DNA of 48,952 nt, taken from the NCBI GenBank assembly GCA_017445315.1, contig JAFSUI010000017.1, positions 1-48,952 of the forward strand. The letters are read 5' to 3'. Positions 8,730 to 15,668 of the stretch are shown one piece after another (the first letter of the stretch is position 1; each line of letters begins with the position of its first letter). The notes below the pieces were generated by a model. It saw only the letters and a program-made list of their open reading frames with translations, searched no databases and had not been told where the DNA came from. The position numbers and the translations under genes were made by a program. This DNA comes from Bacillota bacterium (GTDB lineage Bacteria; Bacillota; Clostridia; Peptostreptococcales; Anaerovoracaceae).

Positions 8730-11700
8730 ATGCGCGAAATATTTGAGAAACTGATTGACTGGAATGAAATAAAAGAGAGCCTTAATGAGGAACCATCTTT
8801 TCTCGTTAAGGACATTTTGATTAGAAAAGATGAGAGCGTTCTTGAGATTTGTATTGCTCTCAATTTTCTTATGCCTGAAAAAAGTGAAAAGATAATAAAG
8901 GCTACAATTTTGAACAAGTATCCGACATTAAAGAATGTGGTTTTTAAATATGATCATGTTAATTCTGAGAATGCTGAGAAGGAGCCTGCTGAAACTAATA
9001 ACAAGCCCCTCACGCCTGATGAGAAGAAAGCGAAGCTAAAGGAAGAAAAGGAAAAGGCGGAAGAAAAGAAAAAGAAGAATGCCGCCTGGAAGAAGCGTAG
9101 ATCCACTATGCGTGCGCGTGAGCTCCCGGTAATAGGAAAGGCGATAATGGGTGGAAAAGCTATTCCTGAAGTACCTGTTCCTATTTCTGAGATTTCACCT
9201 GAGGAAGAGAGTATTGTAACAGCGGGAATCGTGTTCTCTATGGACTCAAGAGTCATCAAGAGCGACAGCGTTCTTGCTATGCTTTACATCACCGACAAAA
9301 AGAGCAGCATAGTTCTTAAGACGTTTATTAGCCAGAAAAAATGGGACGAGATTTGCGAGCATATTTCAATCGGTGATTATATCAAGGTAAAAGGTCAACC
9401 AGAGATAGATAGATATGAGAACGCGCTTGTCGTCATGATAGACGCAATTGAAAAGGGAACTGTTGAGAAGAGAAAGGACAATTATCCCGGAAAGCATAGA
9501 GTTGAACTCCATTGTCATACAAAGATGAGCCGCCTGGATGGCTTAAACGATATTGATACAATTGTAAAAACGGCAGCCATGTGGAATCAGCCAGCTGTCG
9601 CAATTACGGATCACGGTGTGGTTCAGAGTTTCCCTGATGCAGCATCTCTCGCAAAGAAAACAGGCGTGAAAGTCATTTACGGAATGGAGGGCTATGTCTT
9701 TGATGATTCGGATTGCATCCGAGAGGACGGCTCTATTGATTATAAGAAGAATCCAACCTATCATATAATCCTTCTTGCATCCACACAGGAGGGAATTACC
9801 AATCTTTATAGGCTGGTTTCATTTTCACATATTGACTATTTCTATAAACGCCCAAGGCTTCCAAAGTCAATTATCTCAAAATATCGTGAAGGTCTGATAA
9901 TTGGTTCTGCTTGTGAGGCAGGTGAAGTCTATCGCGCAGTTGCTGAAGGAAAGAGCGACGAAGAACTGGATAAAATCGCTTCCTTCTATGATTATCTAGA
10001 AATTCAGCCTCTAATTAACAATCAATTCATGATTGATAAGGGTGAGGTAAGAGGAAAAGAAGAACTTCGCGAGTTTAACCGCAGAATAATTAACTGCGGA
10101 GACAGGCTCGGCAAGCTTACCGTCGCAACGACGGATGCACATTATGATGAACCGGAATCCGCAATATTTAGAAATATAATTATGGGCGGTATGGGATATA
10201 GCGATGCCGAAAACGGACAAGGACTATATTTAAGAACCACTGAAGAGATGCTTGAAGAGTTTTCATATCTTGGAGAGGATTTGGCATACGAGGTTGTAGT
10301 TGAGAATACCAATGCAATCGCAGATATGATAGCGGACGGAATTAGACCTGTTCCGGAGGAGAAATGTCCGCCGACGATTCCAAACGCCGACAATATCCTA
10401 AGAGAAAGCTGCATGGAAAGGGCTCGCGAACTGTACGGAGAGAATATTCCTCCGCAGATTGAGGAGAGACTTAATACCGAGCTTGATTCTATTATAGGAA
10501 ACGGTTATTCCGTAATGTATGTTTCCGCTCAGATGTTGATCAATAAATCCAGGGAAGATGGATATCCTGTTGGATCGCGTGGATCTGTAGGTTCGTCCTT
10601 TGCTGCAACCATGGCTGGAGTTACCGAGGTAAATCCTTTGGATCCGCATTATGTATGCCCGGATTGCAAGCATTTTGAATTTGGTGACAGAAAGGAATAC
10701 GACTGTGGCGTTGATATGCCACCCAAAAAATGTCCTGACTGTGGCGCAGATATGATTAGAGACGGATATACGATTCCTTTTGCTACATTCCTTGGGTTTG
10801 ACGGAACAAAGGAACCGGATATAGACCTTAATTTTGCAGGTGAGTATCAGGCGACCGCTCATAAATATGTTGAGCATATCTTTGGGGCCAAGAATATCTA
10901 TAAGGCGGGTACTGTTTCCAAACTGGAAGAAAAAACGGCCTATAGATATCTTAGAAAATACTGTGAGCTCACGGGAGATGCCTTCCCGAAATATGAGGAG
11001 GAGCGTCTCGCAAAGGGCTGCATGGGTGTAAAGAGTACCACGGGCCAGCACCCCGGAGGTATGGTAATAGTTCCGGATGATCGCGAGATATATGAGTTCT
11101 GTCCGGTACAGCATCCTGCGAACAAGGATATAGATATAATCACAACGCATTTTGATTATCATAAGATAGAAAAGAATCTTCTTAAGCTTGATATACTCGG
11201 GCATACCGGACCGACAATGCAGAGATATTTATACGAGCTTACGGGAGTTAATCCTATAGACATCGATATGAACGATCAAAAGGTCATCAGCATTTTTAGT
11301 GGACCTGAGGCCCTTGATATCAAAGATCCTGAGTATCAATTCACTGACGGAACCTACGGAATACCTGAGTTCGGTACATCCTTTGTTAGGGGAATGCTGC
11401 AGGAGATAAAGCCAAAGAAAATCGGCGATCTCGTACGAATTGCAGGCTTCTCACACGGAGAAGATGTATGGCAGAACAATGCGCAGGATTATGTAAAGAG
11501 CGGCGTTGCTACCATGAACGAGGTAATCTCCACTCGTGACGACATAATGAACTATCTCATGCTTATGGGCCTTAAGAATATAGATGCGTTCTCTATCATG
11601 GAAACTGTCAGAAAGAAGGATAGATTCCTAAATGATGAACAGAAGGCGCTTATGAGATCGCATAATGTACCTGAATGGTATATAGATTCGTGCGATAAGA

Positions 11701-12287
11701 TTAAGTATATGTTCCCTAGAGCTCATGCCGCGGCATATGTAATCAATAGCTTTAGAATGTCTTGGTATAAGGTCTATTATCCACAGGCATTCTATGCCGC
11801 ATACTTCACTGAGAATGCGAGTGGATTTGATCCTGAAATCATATTGAAAGGGCCGGGTGCGTGCTTTGATGTGGTTAGAAGAATAAGGAGCCATGGTGGG
11901 GATGTCACAGAGGAGTCCGATGACGAAGGCATGATGGCTGAACAAAAGGACGAGAGCACCGATAAGGACAAGAGAACACTTAAATGCTGCGAAGTGGCCT
12001 ATGAAATGTATGCAAGGGGCTTTGATTTTAAGGCGCCGAAGCTTGGGGCATCTCATGCAAGAAGGTTCAGAGTTGAAGGAAACTCGCTTAGACTTCCGTA
12101 TGTAGCGCTTGAAGGTGTGGGCCTAGCTGCTGCAAATGCTATTTACGAAGCTTATGAAGATAAACCGTTCTTTACTCTGGAGGACGCAATCGGGAGGGCA
12201 AAGATAAATAAGACTGCCGTTGATGCGCTTAAAAACTACGGCGTGTTCGATGGTCTTCCGGAAACGGATCAGGTAAGCTTTTTCTAA
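8730..12287 (+). CDS. polC: DNA polymerase III alpha subunit, PolC type, lacking the exonuclease domain
   Basis: 1185 residues; typical PolC is about 1430-1450. Order seen: short N-terminal domain (1-90), charged Lys/Glu linker (90-130), OB-fold region (about 150-250), PHP domain starting with H261-C-H263 and TDHGV, palm/fingers with GSRGSVGSSF, a four-Cys zinc knuckle (CPDC...CPDC, about 640-680), catalytic aspartates D697 and D699 (PDIDLNF) and D821 (LLKLDILG), then helix-hairpin-helix and tail. In ordinary PolC the DEDD 3'-5' exonuclease (FVVFDVETTGL...) is inserted within PHP; here the sequence goes from YVFDDSD to YHIILLA across about 15 residues (near 9690-9765) with no exonuclease. No clear Shine-Dalgarno precedes ATG 8730. 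It replicates the chromosome, but proofreading must come from elsewhere or be absent. Confidence 0.96.
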   Translation: MREIFEKLIDWNEIKESLNEEPSFLVKDILIRKDESVLEICIALNFLMPEKSEKIIKATILNKYPTLKNVVFKYDHVNSENAEKEPAETNNKPLTPDEKKAKLKEEKEKAEEKKKKNAAWKKRRSTMRARELPVIGKAIMGGKAIPEVPVPISEISPEEESIVTAGIVFSMDSRVIKSDSVLAMLYITDKKSSIVLKTFISQKKWDEICEHISIGDYIKVKGQPEIDRYENALVVMIDAIEKGTVEKRKDNYPGKHRVELHCHTKMSRLDGLNDIDTIVKTAAMWNQPAVAITDHGVVQSFPDAASLAKKTGVKVIYGMEGYVFDDSDCIREDGSIDYKKNPTYHIILLASTQEGITNLYRLVSFSHIDYFYKRPRLPKSIISKYREGLIIGSACEAGEVYRAVAEGKSDEELDKIASFYDYLEIQPLINNQFMIDKGEVRGKEELREFNRRIINCGDRLGKLTVATTDAHYDEPESAIFRNIIMGGMGYSDAENGQGLYLRTTEEMLEEFSYLGEDLAYEVVVENTNAIADMIADGIRPVPEEKCPPTIPNADNILRESCMERARELYGENIPPQIEERLNTELDSIIGNGYSVMYVSAQMLINKSREDGYPVGSRGSVGSSFAATMAGVTEVNPLDPHYVCPDCKHFEFGDRKEYDCGVDMPPKKCPDCGADMIRDGYTIPFATFLGFDGTKEPDIDLNFAGEYQATAHKYVEHIFGAKNIYKAGTVSKLEEKTAYRYLRKYCELTGDAFPKYEEERLAKGCMGVKSTTGQHPGGMVIVPDDREIYEFCPVQHPANKDIDIITTHFDYHKIEKNLLKLDILGHTGPTMQRYLYELTGVNPIDIDMNDQKVISIFSGPEALDIKDPEYQFTDGTYGIPEFGTSFVRGMLQEIKPKKIGDLVRIAGFSHGEDVWQNNAQDYVKSGVATMNEVISTRDDIMNYLMLMGLKNIDAFSIMETVRKKDRFLNDEQKALMRSHNVPEWYIDSCDKIKYMFPRAHAAAYVINSFRMSWYKVYYPQAFYAAYFTENASGFDPEIILKGPGACFDVVRRIRSHGGDVTEESDDEGMMAEQKDESTDKDKRTLKCCEVAYEMYARGFDFKAPKLGASHARRFRVEGNSLRLPYVALEGVGLAAANAIYEAYEDKPFFTLEDAIGRAKINKTAVDALKNYGVFDGLPETDQVSFF

Positions 12288-12300
12288 ATTTTCGTTGAAG

Positions 12301-12335
12301 ACGGGTACTGCAAATACGTGCAGCGCCCGTTTTTT
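12301..12335 (+). terminator. Rho-independent terminator after polC, directly before the LytTR gene
   Basis: ACGGG and CTGCA (12301-12312) pair with TGCAG and CCCGT (12319-12330) around a small internal mismatch and the loop AATACG, followed by six T. It closes the pyrH-polC operon. It ends only 19 bases before the LytTR start codon, so it may also act as an attenuator for that gene. Confidence 0.85.
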
Positions 12336-12353
12336 AATGGAAGGGAGAAAGAT

Positions 12354-12755
12354 ATGAAAAAGAACTACCTAGTCGTAAGGACCCGTAGCGCGGTAACCAG
12401 ACTCGAAAGGGAGGAGATTGTGTATGTCCTAAAAGATGAGAGAAGGCTAATTGTTGTAACGCAGGAAAAAGAATACGTATATAATGCAACAATGGAAGCA
12501 GTGGAAGAGGTCGCGGATAGTAGTTATTACCGTCCATTGGACCGCTGCTATGTTAATTTAAGCCATCTTAAGAGTGTAGATACTGAACGTCGCCGTCTCA
12601 TTTTTATGAACGACGATGAGCTTTTTTTGGGTAGAGATGCCTGCGCAAAGATGAAGAAAATCTTCTACTCATATCTAATACACAATGGCTTGGACGGCGG
12701 AGAACTGGGTGATGAGCCAGAAATTGCAGCGGAGGAAGAATCTGCCTACAAATAG
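12354..12755 (+). CDS. Stand-alone LytTR-type DNA-binding protein
   Basis: 133 residues from ATG 12354 with AAGGGAG upstream. Residues about 10-105 match the LytTR fold: a beta-strand start (EEIVYVLKDERRLIVVT), YRPLDRCYVNLSHLKSV, which corresponds to the family's F-R-HRSYLVNLxHI, then a final strand and helix. There is no response-regulator receiver domain and no membrane segment, so its input is not apparent. The acidic C-terminal tail is variable. No room for a promoter exists between the upstream terminator and its ribosome binding site. It likely regulates transcription; the target is unknown, with mscL next to it a candidate. Confidence 0.75.
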   Translation: MKKNYLVVRTRSAVTRLEREEIVYVLKDERRLIVVTQEKEYVYNATMEAVEEVADSSYYRPLDRCYVNLSHLKSVDTERRRLIFMNDDELFLGRDACAKMKKIFYSYLIHNGLDGGELGDEPEIAAEEESAYK

Positions 12756-12773
12756 GATTAAGTGAAAAAGGTC

Positions 12774-12802
12774 TTGCCACAAAAGAATCAAAGTTATAGA
12801 AT
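12774..12802 (+). promoter_or_regulatory. Promoter of mscL
   Basis: TTGCCA (12774-12779), 17-base spacer, TAGAAT (12797-12802). The predicted transcript would start near 12809, within the stem-loop at 12807-12823. Confidence 0.7.
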
Positions 12803-12806
12803 GTTC

Positions 12807-12823
12807 AGTGGCGAATAGCCACT
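12807..12823 (+). other. Stem-loop at the predicted 5' end of mscL mRNA
   Basis: AGTGGC (12807-12812) and GCCACT (12818-12823) form a perfect 6-bp stem with loop GAATA. No T-run follows. It sits at about +1 of the predicted transcript, a place where stems shield mRNA from 5'-end-dependent decay. Confidence 0.55.
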
Positions 12824-12846
12824 TGGAATTATTTGAAGGGAGAAAG

Positions 12847-13221
12847 ATGATGAAGAGTTTTTTCAAGGAATTTAAGGAATTTATAACAAAGGGCAATATG
12901 ATGGCCATGGCAGTCGGTGTTATTATAGGCGGCGCATTTAAGGCTATCATAGATTCTTTGGTTGCAGATGTATTTGGACCGATTATCGGTATTTTCCTGG
13001 GTGGAACCGATTTTTCACAGCTCAGCTTTGGAGTAGGCGGAGCTCAGATTATGATTGGTAACTTCATTCAGGCAATTATCTCCTTCCTGATTACAGCTCT
13101 TGTTGTATTCATTCTTATGAAACAGTACAACAGAATGCAAAAGCCGGAAGAAGAGGCTGATCCGGAACCATCGGATGAAGTTAAGCTTCTTACAGAGATT
13201 AGAGATTCCCTTAAGAAGTAG
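12847..13221 (+). CDS. mscL: Large-conductance mechanosensitive channel
   Basis: 124 residues. It forms the pentameric channel that releases solutes at hypo-osmotic shock. The start has GGGAG 4 bases upstream of ATG 12847 (7 bases from the following ATG 12850, an equally good start). The amphipathic N-helix FFKEFKEFITKGNMM, first membrane helix AMAVGVIIGGAFKAIIDSLVADV and second helix FLITALVVFILMK are clear, with a short periplasmic-type loop and a charged C-terminal helix. Confidence 0.96.
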   Translation: MMKSFFKEFKEFITKGNMMAMAVGVIIGGAFKAIIDSLVADVFGPIIGIFLGGTDFSQLSFGVGGAQIMIGNFIQAIISFLITALVVFILMKQYNRMQKPEEEADPEPSDEVKLLTEIRDSLKK

Positions 13222-13223
13222 GT

Positions 13224-13253
13224 TTGACAGAAGGCACAGGTTTGTGCTATTAT
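13224..13253 (+). promoter_or_regulatory. Promoter of the rimP-nusA-infB operon
   Basis: Consensus TTGACA (13224-13229), 18-base spacer, TATTAT (13248-13253). It starts three bases after the mscL stop codon. The predicted transcription start near 13260 leaves a leader of about 65 bases. Confidence 0.8.
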
Positions 13254-13281
13254 CCCTATGTTAATAGTATCCGTTATTTCT

Positions 13282-13306
13282 GAAGAGTGGGCCAAGCCCA
13301 CTCTTC
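13282..13306 (+). other. Perfect 11-bp stem-loop in the rimP leader
   Basis: GAAGAGTGGGC (13282-13292) pairs fully with GCCCACTCTTC (13296-13306) around a CAA loop, followed closely by AAGTTTTG. It lies downstream of the operon promoter and upstream of the rimP ribosome binding site (13313-13320). It may be a weak terminator/attenuator for the NusA operon, a terminator for mscL read-through, or a protective 5' hairpin. Confidence 0.65.
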
Positions 13307-13325
13307 AAGTTTTGTAGGGGTTTTT

Positions 13326-13793
13326 ATGGCAAAGGGAAAGAAAGTAGTAGAAGTGGCCGAAGAAATCCTAGCAGGGTTCCTTCGTGAAAACGGTCTTACT
13401 CTTTATGACGCCGAGTACGTAAAAGAGGGGCCGGATAGAGTTCTAAGGATCTATATAGACAAGGAAGAAGGATATATAGGAACCGAGGAATGTGAAAAAG
13501 TAAGCAGATACCTTTCCGAAAAGATGGATGAACTTGACCCTATAGAAGAAAATTATGTTTTAGAGGTGAGTTCGCCGGGATTGGATCGCGAGCTAAGAAA
13601 AGAAGAGCATTTCCAAAAATACATGGGAGAGCTCGTAGAGGTAAGCCTATATAAGGCGATAGACGGAGAAAAGAAACTTATGGGCAGGATGATTTCAAAG
13701 GATGAAACCTGCCTTAAGATAGATGTTGAAGGTAAAGAAATTTGCCTTGAAAATGATCAGATTACTAAAGTCAATTTGGCTGTCACCATATAA
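13326..13793 (+). CDS. rimP: Ribosome maturation factor RimP
   Basis: 155 residues, standard. It assists 30S assembly. ATG 13326 is preferred over an upstream in-frame ATG (13287) that lies inside the leader hairpin and lacks a ribosome binding site. Visible family features: LYDAEYVKEGPDRVLRIYIDKEEG and LEVSSPGLDRELRKEEHF. It is first in the classical rimP-nusA operon. Confidence 0.96.
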   Translation: MAKGKKVVEVAEEILAGFLRENGLTLYDAEYVKEGPDRVLRIYIDKEEGYIGTEECEKVSRYLSEKMDELDPIEENYVLEVSSPGLDRELRKEEHFQKYMGELVEVSLYKAIDGEKKLMGRMISKDETCLKIDVEGKEICLENDQITKVNLAVTI

Positions 13794-13807
13794 ATGGAGG
13801 TAAAGAA

Positions 13808-15025
13808 ATGGACAACAAATTACTGATGGAAGCTCTGGACTTACTAGAAGAGGAAAAGCAGATATCAAAGGAAAAGATACTTGAAGCGCTTGAAGCAGCC
13901 CTTCTTTCTGCTTACAAGAAGAACTATTATCAGAATTCCGGTAAGAATAAAGATAAGGAAAGAGAGAGCGCAAAGGATATCAATAATGTAACTATTAGCA
14001 TTGACAGAAAAACCGGCGAGCTTTCCATCATCGCAACCATGACTGTAGTTGAGGAAGTTCACGATGATAAGACTGAGGTAAGCCTAGCTTATGCACAGCA
14101 GATAGATCCGCGTTTTGAACTTGGAGATACTATTGACTTCCAAATTCCTAACGACAATTTCAAGAGAATTGCAGCACATGCGGCAAAGAACGTTCTCAAG
14201 CAGAAAATCAGAGAGAACGAGCGTAGCATGATTTATGCGGACTTTGTTGGAAGACAGGGTGAAATAGTTACGGGTATTGTTCAGAGAAAGAGCGGCCGTA
14301 CAATCTTTGTTGATATAGGAAGAACCGAAGGAATACTTCCGTCAAAGGAACAGGTTCCGGGAGAGAATTTTAATGTTCATGACAGAATCAAAGCTCTCAT
14401 CATGGATGTTAAGAAGGCTAGCGATGACAGCAAGACCAATAAGAGAAACGATTCGGGTTCGCAGGTTTTCCTTTCTAGATCACACCCCAATTTTGTAAGA
14501 AAGCTATTTGAGATGGAAGTTCCGGAAATCCAGGATGGAACAGTTGAAATCAAAGGAATAGCAAGAGAAGCCGGGTCACGTACAAAAATCGCTGTTTATA
14601 CAGAGTTTGAAAACGTTGATCCTATTGGCTCCTGCGTTGGAACAAGAGGATCAAGAGTTCAGGCGGTTGTAGATGAACTTTCCGGAGAGAAGATTGATAT
14701 TATCGCTTGGAGCGAGGTTCCTGAGGAACTCATCGCAAGTGTACTTTCACCGGCAGAGGTTGAAGAAGTAATAATTGACGACGAGGAAGAAAAGAAGGCC
14801 ACAGCAATTGTGCCTGATAGACAGCTTTCACTCGCCATCGGTAAAGAAGGACAGAACGTAAGATTAGCTGCAAGAGTTAGCGGTTGGGGAATCGATATAA
14901 AGAGCCACAGCCAGTACTTTGGAGAGAGCGATGACTACGGTTACGACTACGGCGATGCATCCGAAAAGGAAGCAGATGATATAGTAGAAGTAGAGACTGA
15001 AGCGGAAGTTGAGTCCGAAGAGTAA
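13808..15025 (+). CDS. nusA: Transcription termination/antitermination factor NusA
   Basis: 405 residues. The N-terminal RNA-polymerase-binding domain is at 1-125, then S1 (about 135-200; GEIVTGIVQR...IFVDIGRTEGILP), KH1 (about 230-285) and KH2 (about 300-360, with LAIGKEGQNVRLAARVSGW), ending in an acidic tail. There are no C-terminal acidic repeats as in Enterobacteria, the usual Firmicute form. The ribosome binding site is TGGAGG. Confidence 0.98.
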   Translation: MDNKLLMEALDLLEEEKQISKEKILEALEAALLSAYKKNYYQNSGKNKDKERESAKDINNVTISIDRKTGELSIIATMTVVEEVHDDKTEVSLAYAQQIDPRFELGDTIDFQIPNDNFKRIAAHAAKNVLKQKIRENERSMIYADFVGRQGEIVTGIVQRKSGRTIFVDIGRTEGILPSKEQVPGENFNVHDRIKALIMDVKKASDDSKTNKRNDSGSQVFLSRSHPNFVRKLFEMEVPEIQDGTVEIKGIAREAGSRTKIAVYTEFENVDPIGSCVGTRGSRVQAVVDELSGEKIDIIAWSEVPEELIASVLSPAEVEEVIIDDEEEKKATAIVPDRQLSLAIGKEGQNVRLAARVSGWGIDIKSHSQYFGESDDYGYDYGDASEKEADDIVEVETEAEVESEE

Positions 15026-15034
15026 AAGCAAACC

Positions 15035-15295
15035 ATGGAAAAGCATATTCCTTACAGAAGATGTATAGGCTGCATGGAGTCAAAGCCTCAGATAGAGCTT
15101 GTTAGAATAGTACTCGATGCTGCAAACTCTGCGGTTCTTGACGAGAGTGGAAATATGCCTGGAAGAGGCGCATATATTTGCAAATCTCAGGACTGCATTG
15201 AGAAGGCGATTAAAAAAAGAGCCTTTTCAAGAGCGTTTAGACGCGAGGTCAAGATAGATTCAATAAGGCAAGGCTTACAGAACTTGAAGTTATAG
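15035..15295 (+). CDS. ylxR: YlxR family RNA-binding protein (RnpM type)
   Basis: 86 residues of the DUF448/YlxR family, always encoded between nusA and infB in Firmicutes; family work links it to RNase P modulation. It shows RRCIGCMESKPQIELVRIV, GRGAYIC and a basic KKRAFSRAFRR helix. It follows nusA by 9 bases with no strong ribosome binding site, suggesting coupling. Confidence 0.93.
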   Translation: MEKHIPYRRCIGCMESKPQIELVRIVLDAANSAVLDESGNMPGRGAYICKSQDCIEKAIKKRAFSRAFRREVKIDSIRQGLQNLKL

Positions 15296-15311
15296 AAACA
15301 AAGGGGAATTA

Positions 15312-15668
15312 ATGCAGGAAGATAGATTGCTAGGCTATTTGGGACTGGCTACCAAGGCGGGGAAATTGGTTACGGGATATAACACATGTCTCGATATGAT
15401 TCCGCGAGGGAAGATAAAACTGATTATCCTGGCCGAAGACGTCGGTGAAAAAACAAAAAAGAGATTTGAACAAAAATGCAAATCTTATGAGATTGAATTA
15501 AGAGAAGGAATCGGTGCCGATCAAATGTCCAAGGCATGCGGAAAGCAGGGCAAAGGAATATTTGGGATAACCGATAAGGGCTTTGCAAAAAGTATAATCG
15601 CTTTGATTGACAAGGCCGAGTCTAAAGAAACTGTGAAAGACGAAGAGTCAAAAAGGGAGGTGTTCTAA
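15312..15668 (+). CDS. ylxQ: L7Ae-family ribosomal-like protein YlxQ
   Basis: 118 residues of the L7Ae/L30e/S12e/Gadd45 fold that binds kink-turn [24 protein letters not shown] and [22 protein letters not shown] are typical. The ribosome binding site is AAAGGGG. Its stop overlaps the infB start by one base (TAATG). Confidence 0.93.
   Translation: MQEDRLLGYLGLATKAGKLVTGYNTCLDMIPRGKIKLIILAEDVGEKTKKRFEQKCKSYEIELREGIGADQMSKACGKQGKGIFGITDKGFAKSIIALIDKAESKETVKDEESKREVF

Noticed and set aside
10398-11204. Long minus-strand open frame opposite polC
   Set aside because: Inside a firmly identified gene, no ribosome binding site or recognisable domain; a mirror of polC codon bias.
12840-13221. Idea that the LytTR regulator binds direct repeats before mscL
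   Set aside because: I could not find a pair of LytTR-type direct repeats about 21 bases apart in the gap.
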